DNA of 64,000 nucleotides, taken from the NCBI RefSeq assembly GCF_001654925.1, contig NZ_LXER01000017.1, forward strand, positions 1 to 64,000. The letters are read 5' to 3'. Source of the DNA: Buttiauxella brennerae ATCC 51605. Lineage in GTDB: Bacteria; Pseudomonadota; Gammaproteobacteria; Enterobacterales; Enterobacteriaceae. Positions 47,140 to 57,631 of this stretch are shown piece by piece; the first letter of the stretch is position 1, and every line of letters begins with the position of its first letter. The position numbers and the translations under genes were made by a program. Under the pieces are notes generated by a model. The model made no database searches. It had not been told where the DNA came from and saw only the letters and a list, made by a program, of their open reading frames with translations.

Positions 47140-49074
47140 ATGTTTCAGGATAACCCGCTGCTCGCGCAGCTTAAACAGCAACTGCATTCTCAAACTCCAC
47201 GCGTAGAAGGCGTGGTAAAAGGCACGGAAAAAGGGTTTGGCTTCCTCGAAGTGGACTCGCAAAAAAGTTACTTTATTCCGCCGCCGCAAATGAAAAAAGT
47301 GATGCACGGTGACCGCGTGAGCGCGGTGATCCATACCGACAAGGACCGCGAAACCGCTGAGCCAGAAGAGCTTATCGAACCGTTCCTTAGCCGGTTTGTT
47401 GGCCGTGTACTACGTAAAGACGACCGTCTGTCGATTGTGCCGGATCATCCGTTACTAAGAGATGCGATTCAATGTCGCGCAGACCGCAACGTCACCCATG
47501 ATTTCCAGAATGGTGATTGGGCTGTTGCTGAAATGAAGCGCCACCCGCTCAAAGGCGACCGTGGTTTCTACGCAGACTTAACGCAATTCATCACCTTTGG
47601 TGACGATCACCTCGCACCATGGTGGGTGACACTGTCACGCCATAATCTTGAGCGTGAAGCACCTGACGGCGTAGCGAATGAAATGCTGGACGAAGGCCTG
47701 GTACGTGAAGATTTAACCGCACTGGATTTCGTTACCATCGACAGCGCCAGCACCGAAGATATGGATGATGCGCTGTTCGTTGAAGAACTGGCCGATGGTA
47801 AACTGCAACTGACGGTGGCTATCGCTGACCCGACAGCGTGGATTGCAGAAGGCAGCAAACTTGATGGTATCGCCAAAGTTCGCGCCTTCACTAACTATCT
47901 ACCGGGCTTTAACATCCCGATGCTGCCACGTGAGTTATCCGACGATCTGTGCTCCCTGCGCCCTAACGTCACTCGTCCGGTTGTTGCATGCCGCATGGTT
48001 ATTGCACAAGACGGCAGCATTGAAAAAGAGATTAACTTTTTCGTCGCAACCATCGAGTCAAAAGCCAAACTGGCCTATGACGATGTTTCCGACTGGCTGG
48101 AAGAAAAAGGCGACTGGCAGCCACCGAGTGATGCCATTGCAAAACAAATTCGCCTGCTGGAGCGCGTTTGCCTGAGTCGTGCCGACTGGCGCCGCACTCA
48201 CGCATTAGTGTTCAAAGATCGCCCTGATTACCGCTTTGTTTTAGGTGAAAAAGGCGAAGTGCTGGATATCGTTTCCGAACCACGTCGCATTGCAAACCGC
48301 ATCGTTGAAGAATCAATGATTGCTGCAAACGTCTGTGCCGCAATCGTGCTGCGCGAGAAACTGGGCTTTGGCGTTTATAACGTCCATACCGGTTTTGACC
48401 CGGCAAACATTGAACAGCTCGCCACGATGCTGCAAGGCCATGGTCTTGACGTTGACGCGCAAGAAGTGCTGACGCTAAACGGCTTCTGCAAACTTCGCCG
48501 TGAACTGGATGCACAGCCAACCGGTTTCCTTGATAGCCGCATTCGTCGCTACCAGTCGTTTGCTGAAATCAGCACCGAGCCTGGCCCGCATTACGGTCTT
48601 GGCCTGGAAGCTTATGCGACCTGGACTTCACCTATTCGTAAATACGGCGATATGATCAACCATCGTCTATTAAAAGCGATCATTAAAGGTGAAACCGCCA
48701 ACCGTCCACAAGACGAGATCACGGTACAGATGGCAGAGCGCCGCCGCCTGAATCGCATGGCCGAACGCGATGTGGGTGACTGGTTGTATGCTCGTTTCCT
48801 GAGTGATAAAGCCGGAACCGATACCCGTTTTGCTGCTGAGATCATTGATGTTAGCCGGGGCGGCATGCGTGTGCGTCTGGTTGAAAATGGCGCAGTTGCC
48901 TTTATCCCTGCCCCGTTCATCCACGCCGTTCGTGACGAGATGGTATGCAGTCAGGAATTGGGCACCGTGCAAATCAAAGGCGAAGTCGCTTATAAAGTCA
49001 CTGACGTGATTGATGTAACGATTGCCGAAGTTCGTATGGAAACGCGCAGCGTTATTGCGCGACCTGCTGCCTGA
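47140..49074 (+). CDS. rnb: Ribonuclease II
   Basis: 644 residues, as in E. coli. Processive 3'-5' exoribonuclease of single-stranded RNA. N-terminal cold-shock domains (residues 1-170), the RNB catalytic domain with the acidic cluster in [14 protein letters not shown] (four Asp around 201-210 bind Mg2+) and a C-terminal S1 domain ([23 protein letters not shown]). A T-rich terminator follows. Confidence 0.98.
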   Translation: MFQDNPLLAQLKQQLHSQTPRVEGVVKGTEKGFGFLEVDSQKSYFIPPPQMKKVMHGDRVSAVIHTDKDRETAEPEELIEPFLSRFVGRVLRKDDRLSIVPDHPLLRDAIQCRADRNVTHDFQNGDWAVAEMKRHPLKGDRGFYADLTQFITFGDDHLAPWWVTLSRHNLEREAPDGVANEMLDEGLVREDLTALDFVTIDSASTEDMDDALFVEELADGKLQLTVAIADPTAWIAEGSKLDGIAKVRAFTNYLPGFNIPMLPRELSDDLCSLRPNVTRPVVACRMVIAQDGSIEKEINFFVATIESKAKLAYDDVSDWLEEKGDWQPPSDAIAKQIRLLERVCLSRADWRRTHALVFKDRPDYRFVLGEKGEVLDIVSEPRRIANRIVEESMIAANVCAAIVLREKLGFGVYNVHTGFDPANIEQLATMLQGHGLDVDAQEVLTLNGFCKLRRELDAQPTGFLDSRIRRYQSFAEISTEPGPHYGLGLEAYATWTSPIRKYGDMINHRLLKAIIKGETANRPQDEITVQMAERRRLNRMAERDVGDWLYARFLSDKAGTDTRFAAEIIDVSRGGMRVRLVENGAVAFIPAPFIHAVRDEMVCSQELGTVQIKGEVAYKVTDVIDVTIAEVRMETRSVIARPAA

Positions 49075-49098
49075 AAGTAATAAAATCGTCACCCCTTT

Positions 49099-49130
49099 AA
49101 AAACCGAACCTTGAGTTCGGTTTTTTTTTT
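49099..49130 (+). terminator. rnb terminator
   Basis: AACCGAAC / GTTCGGTT stem with a short loop followed by ten T. Confidence 0.92.
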
Positions 49131-49372
49131 GCTTTTTTCCTGCAAAAGTTAAATGTGATAATCACCACCTGAAAATGATTAGCGTTATCAAACTGTTTTG
49201 TTCTTCTCATTTCACCTCCAAAACTACCAATCTCACTGTGAATATTAAGATTTCGCACAACTTCCGCAAAAACAATGTCTTTAATATACGGTTGTCGCTT
49301 TAAGATCGGTTTTATATTGCTAATATAAATTACAGACTGACAGGCTATGTCGGCCCCGGTTCAGGAGAGAGC

Positions 49373-51364
49373 ATGAAAGACGATTTGGAGCAGAATCTGC
49401 TCTACCGTTATTTAGGGACAACAAGCCCGTACTGGCGTTTGCCTACCGATAGCAACGCTTTACAATTAGCCGCCAGCGAAAACTCGGATATTAGCCAGGT
49501 GGTTGCTCTTGACCCCGACCAGGCGGAGCAAATTCGCCAGATGACCGTGATTACCTCAAGCGTAACCATGTCAATCTCATTGTTTGGCAGTGACGTTCCT
49601 GTGCATTTGGTGGGACGTAAAGTATCGAAAAAAGAGTGGGCGGGTTCGGCATCAGCCTGGAATGACACCCCTTCTGTTGCCCGCGATTTAGTGCAAGGGC
49701 TCTCGTTTGCTGAACAAGTGGTATCTGAGGCCAATTCGGTCATCGTGATCCTCGATAGACTGGGCAATATTCAGCGCTTCAATCGTCTGAGTGAAGAATA
49801 TACCGGTTTAAAAGAACAAGAAGTCATTGGCCAGAACGTTTTCAAATTATTTATGAGCCGCAGCGAAGCGGCTGCGTCTAAGCGCAACATTAGCGGTTTT
49901 TTTCGTAATGGAAATTCCTATGAAGTTGAACGCTGGATAAAAACCCGTAAAGGCCAGCGGCTCTTTTTGTTTCGCAACAAATTCGTCCACAGTGGCAGCG
50001 GCAAGAATGAAATCTATTTGATTTGTTCAGGCACTGACATCACCGAAGAGCGCCGTGCTCAGGAACGCCTACGAGTTCTTGCGAATACCGATACCATCAC
50101 CGGCCTTCCCAACCGTAATGCCATCAACGATTTAATTACCGCGGCTATTGATACGCGCGGTGAAACTCAGGTGGGGATTGTTTATCTCGACCTCGATAAC
50201 TTTAAAAAAGTGAATGATGCCTACGGGCACATGTTCGGTGACCAGCTCCTGCAGGCGGTGTCATTAGCCATTCTCAGTTGCCTTGATGAGGGGCAAATTC
50301 TGGCACGCCTCGGCGGTGACGAATTTATTGTTTTAGCCACCGATACCTCCCAGGCAACGCTTGAAGCGATGTCGTCACGCATTCTGGCACGACTCAAACA
50401 ACCCTTCCGCATTGGCCTGATTGAAGTTTATTCCGGCTGCTCATTAGGTATTTCGTTGGCACCGCAACATGGTGAAGATCGCGAAAGCGTGATTCGAAAT
50501 GCCGACACTGCGATGTATACCGCCAAAGAGAGCGGTCGTGGCAAGTTCTGCGTATTCGCACCCGAAATGAACCAGCGTGTGTTTGAATATTTATGGCTTG
50601 ATACAAACCTTCGCAAAGCGCTGGAAAACGACCAGTTGGTTATTCACTACCAGCCAAAAATGACCTGGCGTGGCGAAATCAGAAGCCTGGAAGCACTGGT
50701 GCGCTGGCAATCGCCAGAGCGTGGATTGATCCCACCGTTAGATTTTATCTCTTACGCAGAAGAGTCCGGCTTAATTGTTCCTCTTGGCCGTTGGGTGATG
50801 CTGAGCGTGGTTCAACAGGTGGCGAAGTGGCGCGACAAAGGCATCAACTTACGCGTCGCGGTAAACGTTTCGGCACGCCAGCTTGCGGACCAGACAATCT
50901 TCAGCGATCTCAAACAGGCACTGAAAGATCTTAATTTTGAATATTGCCCGATTGATGTTGAGCTGACGGAAAGCTGCCTGATTGAAAATGAAGAACTCGC
51001 GCTTTCAGTTATCCAGCAATTCAGCCGCCTTGGCGCTCAAGTTCATCTGGATGACTTCGGTACGGGCTATTCGTCCCTTTCGCAGCTTGCCCGCTTCCCG
51101 ATTGACGCGATTAAACTCGACCAAAGTTTTGTGCGCGATATTCATAAACATTCAGTCTCACAATCGCTGGTGCGTGCAATCGTGGCGGTTGCACAGGCGC
51201 TGAATTTACAGGTTATTGCTGAAGGTGTTGAGAACCAGAAAGAAGATGCCTTCCTGACCAAGAATGGCGTTAACGAACGGCAGGGTTATTTATTTGCCAA
51301 GCCAATGCCTGCCGCCGTTTTTGAGCGCTGGTTGAAGCGTTATCAGGCACGTACCGCACGCTAA
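49373..51364 (+). CDS. pdeR: RpfR/PdeR: PAS-GGDEF-EAL c-di-GMP enzyme and DSF receptor
   Basis: 663 residues (E. coli PdeR/YciR 661). Domains: an N-terminal RpfF-interaction region (about 1-95), PAS (about 113-225), GGDEF with intact RLGGDEF at 312-318 and EAL with the motif at 440-442 (EALVRW). The homologue RpfR binds the cis-2-unsaturated fatty acid DSF through PAS and then degrades c-di-GMP; its N terminus binds and restrains RpfF. The presence of rpfF on the facing strand supports the RpfR role here. In E. coli, which lacks rpfF, PdeR is a trigger enzyme in curli control. GGAGAG lies just upstream of the ATG. A 298-bp gap after rnb suggests its own promoter. Confidence 0.95.
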   Translation: MKDDLEQNLLYRYLGTTSPYWRLPTDSNALQLAASENSDISQVVALDPDQAEQIRQMTVITSSVTMSISLFGSDVPVHLVGRKVSKKEWAGSASAWNDTPSVARDLVQGLSFAEQVVSEANSVIVILDRLGNIQRFNRLSEEYTGLKEQEVIGQNVFKLFMSRSEAAASKRNISGFFRNGNSYEVERWIKTRKGQRLFLFRNKFVHSGSGKNEIYLICSGTDITEERRAQERLRVLANTDTITGLPNRNAINDLITAAIDTRGETQVGIVYLDLDNFKKVNDAYGHMFGDQLLQAVSLAILSCLDEGQILARLGGDEFIVLATDTSQATLEAMSSRILARLKQPFRIGLIEVYSGCSLGISLAPQHGEDRESVIRNADTAMYTAKESGRGKFCVFAPEMNQRVFEYLWLDTNLRKALENDQLVIHYQPKMTWRGEIRSLEALVRWQSPERGLIPPLDFISYAEESGLIVPLGRWVMLSVVQQVAKWRDKGINLRVAVNVSARQLADQTIFSDLKQALKDLNFEYCPIDVELTESCLIENEELALSVIQQFSRLGAQVHLDDFGTGYSSLSQLARFPIDAIKLDQSFVRDIHKHSVSQSLVRAIVAVAQALNLQVIAEGVENQKEDAFLTKNGVNERQGYLFAKPMPAAVFERWLKRYQARTAR

Positions 51365-51510
51365 TTCACCATCTCTTCATTTATTCAATGGCCAGGGAAA
51401 CCTGGTCATATTCACCACGCCAATATTTCACACCATTTCCACCGCTAAACTGAACTATTTCACCTTAAAATGCTTTCATCGCCGCACTCAATAAAAATAT
51501 CCATTCCATT

Positions 51511-51538
51511 GATTTTATTTGATTTTATTTGATTTTAA
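51511..51538. repeat. Phased 10-bp tandem repeats (GATTTTATTT)
   Basis: Two perfect copies of GATTTTATTT and a partial third. The unit is about one helical turn, so the T-tracts are in phase and the DNA is probably curved, a typical H-NS or IHF target. Confidence 0.6.
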
Positions 51539-51755
51539 TATTCACAAACAATCAATAGTCTGATATCAGACCAGAAAGACTTACATTTACCCGGTCAATG
51601 CATTGATTAAAAAAGAGACTCAGGTAATATCTATTGCATTGAAACAGCCGGTGATGGTAGCGCAGGGAATTAAATATTCCTGAGCGCTATTAATATGGAT
51701 ATTTCACATCTCACATAAAAAACAATAGTAGTGATGCTAGTGTTTACCTGACCCT

Positions 51756-51776
51756 ACTTTTAATACAATTAAAAGT
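51756..51776. promoter_or_regulatory. AT-rich palindrome upstream of the pilin gene
   Basis: ACTTTTAAT / ATTAAAAGT with a three-base centre, 112 bp upstream of the major pilin start. Perfect 9-bp arms suggest a regulator binding site; the regulator is unknown. Confidence 0.45.
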
Positions 51777-51887
51777 AACAATATCGGCAATATCAATATT
51801 CCCAGACTACCGACCAGAAATAAGAACATTGTAAATACATGCCTTCTTAATTTCTCAAAAACTATCCAGACTGTAGGTAATTAATGT

Positions 51888-52442
51888 ATGAAAATAAGTA
51901 TCAAGAAATCATTTGCTATTTGCTCATTGATTTTAACTGGTGCAGCATCAACACAGTGTTTTGCTGCAGCTGCTGAGAATAGCATTACATTTAGTGGCAA
52001 GCTTATTGATAAGGCTTGTACCGTTGTTGTTAATGATGGTACTGCGACCGTAGATTTAGGTTCTACGGCTGTGGCTGATATTGCAACCACAGGTAAAACA
52101 AGTGCTCCTAAAACTTTCACCGTTGCACTTAATAGCTGCCCGGCGGCTGGCGCTGGTGTACCAACGAAAGCCTATGTAGAATTTGAAGGTACAACAGATG
52201 GTGATGAAACTTATTTCAAAAATACCGCTGATGCAGCAACTGCGGCAACTAACGTGGCGGTAATAATTAAAGATGCATCTGAAACAGCAATCATCAATAA
52301 AGATAAAAATGCCGCAATTACTCTGCCAACGGCAGCTGGGGATATCGTCACTGACTATACAGCAATGATGATTGCTACAGCTGATGATGCAACCAAAGGT
52401 GATGTCTCCACAACCCTTACCTATAACGTCAGCTACGAATAA
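51888..52442 (+). CDS. Major fimbrial subunit (type 1-like pilin)
   Basis: 184 residues. A signal peptide of about 26 residues (ends CFA/AAA) precedes a classic pilin: the N-terminal extension NSITFSGKLIDKACTV, the conserved disulfide pair (Cys in KACTV and in LNSCPA), and a C-terminal TLTYNVSYE with penultimate Tyr for chaperone binding. The position first in the operon, with a 55-bp gap to the chaperone containing a possible stem, fits the abundant rod subunit. Closest family is chaperone-usher Fimbrial (PF00419). It is Ala/Thr-rich. Confidence 0.9.
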   Translation: MKISIKKSFAICSLILTGAASTQCFAAAAENSITFSGKLIDKACTVVVNDGTATVDLGSTAVADIATTGKTSAPKTFTVALNSCPAAGAGVPTKAYVEFEGTTDGDETYFKNTADAATAATNVAVIIKDASETAIINKDKNAAITLPTAAGDIVTDYTAMMIATADDATKGDVSTTLTYNVSYE

Positions 52443-52497
52443 TTATATTTGTGCTGAGCAATCTCGCTCAGCACTTTTTTAATCAAGAGTGCAAAAT

Positions 52498-53184
52498 ATG
52501 AAATACAGCCTTATCGCATCTACCCTTCTCATTTCAACATTAAGCGTATTTAATGCGACAGCCAGCGTGACTGTCGGCGGGACCAGGATCATTTACGAAG
52601 GAACGAAAAAAGAAACATCAATATCTGTAGAAAATAAAGACAAGGTGGCTAATCTGGTTCAATCATGGATTACTCCGGCAGATGCCACTACCCCCGGAAA
52701 GGATGCCATGATCATTACCCCGCCATTATTCCGCGAGGAAGTCGGAGCAAAAAATGTTTTGCGTATCGTTCGCTCAGGTTTGCCTATGCCTGAAGACCGT
52801 GAAAGTATGTATTGGTTAAACGTGAAGGGTATTCCTTCAACGGCTACAAGTCAGCAGAACAACACTGTTGAAATTGCAATAAACACACGTATCAAACTCA
52901 TTTATCGCCCTAAATCATTATGTGGGGAGATGCCTGAAAAAGTGACCGACAAACTAAGTTGGGCAGTAAGCGGAAATGAAATAAAAGTAACCAACCCTAC
53001 GCCTTACTATATGAATTTTGCTGTTGTGAAGATTAATGGCAAAACGGTTGATAAAGCCTCATATGTCGCCCCACTTTCTTCAACAACATTTACTGCACCA
53101 GCGGGTTCTGGCCACGGAAAAATTTCCTGGCGTATTTTGAATGATTTTGGAATGGCGGCGAGCGAACATAATTCCCAGATATAA
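52498..53184 (+). CDS. Periplasmic fimbrial chaperone
   Basis: 228 residues, PapD/FimC type with two Ig-like domains. A signal peptide of about 22 residues ends at TAS. The subunit-anchoring Arg is in GTRIIYEGTKKETSISV and the chaperone signature region is ESMYWLNVKGIPS, followed by NTRIKLIYRPKSL. It donates its G1 strand to pilin subunits and delivers them to the usher. The ATG at 52498 is preferred to one three codons earlier because of the signal peptide. Confidence 0.92.
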   Translation: MKYSLIASTLLISTLSVFNATASVTVGGTRIIYEGTKKETSISVENKDKVANLVQSWITPADATTPGKDAMIITPPLFREEVGAKNVLRIVRSGLPMPEDRESMYWLNVKGIPSTATSQQNNTVEIAINTRIKLIYRPKSLCGEMPEKVTDKLSWAVSGNEIKVTNPTPYYMNFAVVKINGKTVDKASYVAPLSSTTFTAPAGSGHGKISWRILNDFGMAASEHNSQI

Positions 53185-53245
53185 CCCTCTGGGTTTGAAT
53201 AAGACCCAGGATTGAATTATAAATATTGGACTGAAAGAGATAAGC

Positions 53246-55819
53246 ATGCGTTATAACAATATTATACGTAGTTTGATTATCTCAGGGATGATCCCTTTTT
53301 GCTTTTCCACAAGCAATCTGGCATATGCTCAGGATCACTTCAATCCAAACTTATTAAATACTTCCGATGCGATACCATCAGAGGTCGATCTTTCTCATTA
53401 TGAAAATGGGATTCAGGCTCCGGGGAAATATCGTGTTGATATTTATATTAATCAAGAGTTGGTTGATACCCAGGAAATCACCTTCACGCTGAATAAAGAT
53501 TCCAAAGGTGAGCAGACGCTGCAACCTTGCCTGAGCGTTGAGCAACTCGGCGCATGGGGAGTGAAAATAGAAAATTATCCTGAGCTTAGCGTACAGGGAA
53601 ATCAGTGCGCTAATCTCTCAGTAATTCCTGAATTCACTTCAGTATTAAAATTCAGCGATCAGCGCTTGGATTTAAGTATTCCCCAAATTGCCATGCATGC
53701 TGTTGCTCGCGACTATGTCGCCCCGGAACAATGGGATGAAGGTATCAATGCAGCGATGATGAATTACAGTTTCACGGGTACCACAACGAAACCCAGAGTT
53801 GCGGGTGAAAGTGCCGGGAATAGCCAATATATGAACCTGCGCCCAGGGTTCAACTTAGGGGCGTGGCGTTTTCGTAACTATTCAACCTGGAATCATGATG
53901 ATACAGGCGTAAATGATTGGGACTCCGTTAACAACTACGTCACTCGTGATATTAAGACGCTGAAAAGCCAATTAACGTTGGGCGACAGTAACTCTCCTTC
54001 CGATATTTTTGACAGTCTTGCGTTCACTGGTGCCCAGATGGCATCCGACGACGATATGATCCCGGACAGCCAAAAAGGTTATGCTCCGGTTATTCATGGT
54101 ATTGCACGCACTAATGCTGAAGTCACTGTGTCTCAAAATGGCCACAGCATTTATAAAACCAGCGTAGCGCCTGGCGCTTTTGAAATTAATGATTTGTATC
54201 CCACAGGGGGTTCCGGGGATATGGATGTTCTGGTCAAAGAGTCGGATGGTACTGAGCAACATCTGGTGGTGCCGTATGCAGCGTTACCAGTGTTGCAGCG
54301 TGAAGGCCATTTTAAATACAGCTCTACCGTGGGCCACACCCGTGATACATCATCTGAAGATGTCGGCTTCGGCCAAATGACGGCGTCTTATGGCTTCGCA
54401 CATGGTATTACCGCCTATGGCGGGATTCAGGCGACACAGAAGGGGTATCAGGCCGTTGCCCTAGGTGCAGGGCTTAATCTCGGAGATTTCGGCGCGGTTT
54501 CTGCGGACGTGACGCAATCCTGGGCCATTGTTAATGATGCTGGCCAGACTACAAATATGGACACCAATACAAACCAGTCCTCTCTCAAAAAAGAGAGTGG
54601 CCAATCCTTACGCTTGCGTTACAGCAAAAATATTGCGACTACCGGAACCAATTTCACGGTTGCGGGTTATCGTTATTCAACTTCAGGGTATTATTCACTG
54701 CAAGATGCGCTGAATACCTTTGATGAGTCTGACGATTATAATTATGGCCGTAGCAGAAACAGAACCGAACTATCTATGTCTCAGAATATTGTTTATGGTT
54801 CATTGTCAGTTAACCTGGTTAACGAAAACTATTGGGATAAGAGCCGTACGACATCGTTGAACCTGGGATACAACAACAGTATTGGTGGGATATCTTACGG
54901 GCTTAACTACTCTTACAATATTAATGCTGACAATAATACGGCGGATGATAATCGTAGTGATGATCAACAAATAACGTTTAACGTCAGTATTCCTTTAGAG
55001 AAATTCCTGCCGTCAAGTTATGCCACGTTTAACATGAGCGGCAGTAAAAATTCTCCGACGACTTATAACACTGGAATCAGTGGTAGTGCCTTTGAGGACC
55101 ATTCATTAAACTGGCAGGTTCAGGAAGGCTATTCAGATAGCGATCATAAAACCAATGGCAGCGTGAATGCTGATATGAGAACTCGCTACTCAGAATTTAA
55201 TGCTGGTTATTCTTACGACACGAATGCTGAACGTTTTAACTACGGCATTCAGGGAGGGATGTTATTACACAGCGGTGGCCTGACTCTTTCTCAACCCTTC
55301 AATGACACGATTGTGTTAGTCAAAGCAAAAGGTGCAGAGGGTGTGCCAGTGAATAATAACGTAGGTATCAAAACAGACGGACTGGGTTACGCTGTGGTGC
55401 CCTACGCAAGCCCATATAAGAGAAATGACATTTCACTCGATACAGAGCAAATTGAAAATGACGATATCGAATTGCAGGACACTAGTAAGAATGTAATCCC
55501 TACTCGCGGGGCTGTTGTGGTTGCTGAATATAATGCCAATATCGGTTATCGCGTGTTGTTTAATTTAACATCGACACAGGGTAAACCATTGCCGTTTGGC
55601 TCAACTGCTACGGACAAAGGCACTTCAGCGGATAATGAGAATGTTCATAGTGGAATTGTTGGCGATAGTGGCAGTGTTTACATCACGGGTTTAGAGAAGT
55701 CTGGCGAGATATTAGTTAAATGGGGTGCCGGTGCCAATGAGCAGTGCACAGCACATTACCACCTCCCGGATCAAAAAAGTGCGTCTGGCGTTGAGGTTAT
55801 TCATGAGCAATGTAGTTAA
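53246..55819 (+). CDS. Fimbrial outer-membrane usher
   Basis: 857 residues, FimD/PapC family. The signal peptide is about 28 residues (ends AYA/Q); then an N-terminal chaperone-docking domain (FNPNLLNTS..VDLSHYENG), a 24-strand barrel, a plug domain, and C-terminal domains ending with the Cys pair in GANEQCTAHYH and HEQCS. It accepts chaperone-subunit complexes and extrudes the fibre. Full length; no frameshift. Begins 62 bp after the chaperone stop. Confidence 0.94.
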   Translation: MRYNNIIRSLIISGMIPFCFSTSNLAYAQDHFNPNLLNTSDAIPSEVDLSHYENGIQAPGKYRVDIYINQELVDTQEITFTLNKDSKGEQTLQPCLSVEQLGAWGVKIENYPELSVQGNQCANLSVIPEFTSVLKFSDQRLDLSIPQIAMHAVARDYVAPEQWDEGINAAMMNYSFTGTTTKPRVAGESAGNSQYMNLRPGFNLGAWRFRNYSTWNHDDTGVNDWDSVNNYVTRDIKTLKSQLTLGDSNSPSDIFDSLAFTGAQMASDDDMIPDSQKGYAPVIHGIARTNAEVTVSQNGHSIYKTSVAPGAFEINDLYPTGGSGDMDVLVKESDGTEQHLVVPYAALPVLQREGHFKYSSTVGHTRDTSSEDVGFGQMTASYGFAHGITAYGGIQATQKGYQAVALGAGLNLGDFGAVSADVTQSWAIVNDAGQTTNMDTNTNQSSLKKESGQSLRLRYSKNIATTGTNFTVAGYRYSTSGYYSLQDALNTFDESDDYNYGRSRNRTELSMSQNIVYGSLSVNLVNENYWDKSRTTSLNLGYNNSIGGISYGLNYSYNINADNNTADDNRSDDQQITFNVSIPLEKFLPSSYATFNMSGSKNSPTTYNTGISGSAFEDHSLNWQVQEGYSDSDHKTNGSVNADMRTRYSEFNAGYSYDTNAERFNYGIQGGMLLHSGGLTLSQPFNDTIVLVKAKGAEGVPVNNNVGIKTDGLGYAVVPYASPYKRNDISLDTEQIENDDIELQDTSKNVIPTRGAVVVAEYNANIGYRVLFNLTSTQGKPLPFGSTATDKGTSADNENVHSGIVGDSGSVYITGLEKSGEILVKWGAGANEQCTAHYHLPDQKSASGVEVIHEQCS

Positions 55820-55842
55820 TATTACACTCTGGAAAGTAAACA

Positions 55843-56385
55843 ATGAAATTTATAACATACATACTATTTTCGTGCGGATTAATTTTATCTGGAAACAATG
55901 CCTTTGCATTTGATGACCACTCAGACTTGACCGTTAATATCACCGGAGCTATCGTTGCGCCAGTCTGTAGTGTGACTATCGATAACAAAATCACATTAGG
56001 CACATGGGCTAAAGATTCATTATCTACAGCGGGTGCAACTACTGAGACCGTTCCCGTCGATATAGTTATAAGTAAATGCCCAAACAGTATCACAGAAGCA
56101 ACAGCAACGTTTAGCGGCACCGCCTATTCCGCAGACCCGAGTTTTTCAGATGTCCTTTACGCAAATAGTGCAGCAAAAGGTGCGAGTGATGTTGGGCTGC
56201 AATTATATAATATGGATGGCAAAGATGTTATTAACCTGGCTAATGAAACCACCTACTCTTTTCCAGTAGATAGTGAAGCGGGTACAGCGACGTTTAAAAT
56301 GGGCGCGCGGTTATATACCCCGCACGGCTCACCCACCGCAGGTGATTTTGAAGCAACCATTACGGTTGATGTCACCTATAAATAA
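55843..56385 (+). CDS. Minor fimbrial subunit
   Basis: 180 residues with a signal peptide of about 23 residues (NAFA/F). The pilin pattern is present: LTVNITGAIVAPVCSVTI, second Cys in ISKCPNS, and a C-terminal ATITVDVTYK. It starts 24 bp after the usher stop. Its position before the adhesin suggests an adaptor between rod and tip. Only about one quarter similar to the major pilin by eye. Confidence 0.88.
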   Translation: MKFITYILFSCGLILSGNNAFAFDDHSDLTVNITGAIVAPVCSVTIDNKITLGTWAKDSLSTAGATTETVPVDIVISKCPNSITEATATFSGTAYSADPSFSDVLYANSAAKGASDVGLQLYNMDGKDVINLANETTYSFPVDSEAGTATFKMGARLYTPHGSPTAGDFEATITVDVTYK

Positions 56386-56425
56386 ATATTTTCCTTTGCA
56401 TAAAAAAACACCCAGGAACCTCTTC

Positions 56426-57493
56426 ATGCGAGCTTTAATTTTTATTTTATTATCAATCTGCTTATTTAACAGCTGCGAAGCAGCTTGCCAACGAGGTGGT
56501 GATATGACGGCCAATAAAAATATTTCGGTATCGTCGGTTTCATTACCTGCAAATATTGTCGTCGAAAGTCGGAATTATTCACCGGGTGAAGTGGTCTGGA
56601 GCCAGGGGCCAATAACGGGTTCTAATTCAAATTTAACTATTACAGGTTGCAGCAACGGTTATCACGTCGGTTTTCTTTACACCGGTGGCGGCGAGAAAAC
56701 GGCATCCGTTGATGCTAACGGTATCGTGCCCACCAATATTGCCGGTTTAGGGTTGCGTATTTACGCGCAAAACCAGGGCGGAAATTATGACGGTAAACAC
56801 CCTATTGATAATGCGTTTGTTAGTGGTGACGGTAGTGATAAAGACCATACGTTGAAAAACTCAGCCTATTTTGTCGAACTGGTTGCTACGGGTGGGAAAA
56901 TAACCGGGGGGCAGCTGACTTTTGCTTCTCCAATTGCTCAAGTCGAGTTCAGTGAAGATGGCTCAGAAAGCGGCCGTGGTGATATCGCCTCACAATTAAA
57001 TCTGAGCAGCACTAATGTCGCGGTAAAAGCCATGGGCTGTACTGCTGATGTCAGCGAGTTGAACTTTGATTTTGGCAAGGTCGACATTAATGAATTTGAA
57101 TCAAAAACTACCGTGGGTGGCGCTCCTGATCAGACCATTAATTTGGCATGCGAACCAGGGACAAACATCTCATTTTACATCCAGGGGCCTCTGGCACAGG
57201 GAAACAACCCAAACCATTCGATCCTGGGTATTATGCAGGGTGGGCTAACGGTAGCTAGCGGCGTTGGCATTCAGATAGATTTAAAAGCCGGTAGTTATGA
57301 TAGTGCAGGTAAAGGCATTCCGCTCAATTCATTTCTTCAGTTATTCACTTCAACACGCGATGGAGACACAATCACTGGAGGTGCTGCAGCCAATGAGGCC
57401 CTTACCTTTAGTGCAAAGGTGGCAAAAGTGGAAGATGATGTCACGGTTGGGAAGGTCAATACGTTTGCAACTATGTCGCTTAGTTATAACTAA
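56426..57493 (+). CDS. Two-domain fimbrial tip adhesin
   Basis: 355 residues, about twice a pilin. A signal peptide ends at CEA/A. Residues to about 200 look like a receptor-binding domain with no clear family (CQRGGDM..VSLPANIVV..GCSNGYHVGFLYTGGG). The C-terminal half is a pilin domain: MGCTADVSELNFDFGKVDI, Cys in NLACEPGTN, and a final TFATMSLSYN. This form is that of FimH-type tip adhesins. AGGA lies nine bases before the ATG at 56426. It is the last gene of the operon, 138 bp from rpfF, which faces it. Receptor unknown. Confidence 0.88.
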   Translation: MRALIFILLSICLFNSCEAACQRGGDMTANKNISVSSVSLPANIVVESRNYSPGEVVWSQGPITGSNSNLTITGCSNGYHVGFLYTGGGEKTASVDANGIVPTNIAGLGLRIYAQNQGGNYDGKHPIDNAFVSGDGSDKDHTLKNSAYFVELVATGGKITGGQLTFASPIAQVEFSEDGSESGRGDIASQLNLSSTNVAVKAMGCTADVSELNFDFGKVDINEFESKTTVGGAPDQTINLACEPGTNISFYIQGPLAQGNNPNHSILGIMQGGLTVASGVGIQIDLKAGSYDSAGKGIPLNSFLQLFTSTRDGDTITGGAAANEALTFSAKVAKVEDDVTVGKVNTFATMSLSYN

Positions 57494-57542
57494 TGTGCAG
57501 GCGTAAGAAGAAAGACTCTTTAACCCGCGTGATGTAAAAGAA

Positions 57543-57569
57543 GACGCCCTTCTTCTTCTGAAAGGCGTC
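57543..57569. terminator. Terminator between fimbrial operon and rpfF
   Basis: GACGCC / GGCGTC stem, extended by a few pairs, in the gap between convergent genes. No long T-run. Confidence 0.55.
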
Positions 57570-57631
57570 AACGAACGGCCGGCTAACTTGCAATCAATGC
57601 CAGCGGCCTTAGTCGAGCGTCAAATGCAGTA

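Larger units (their letters stand above)
51365..51887. other. AT-rich leader of the fimbrial operon
   Basis: 523 bp with no supported gene. It includes a hairpin near 51659-51688 (AGCGC / GCGCT with AGGGAAT / ATTCCT inside) that may end the pdeR transcript, three phased 10-bp repeats (51511-51538), and a 21-bp AT-rich palindrome (51756-51776). It must hold the promoter of the fimbrial operon. No invertase gene or obvious invertible repeat was seen. Confidence 0.5.
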
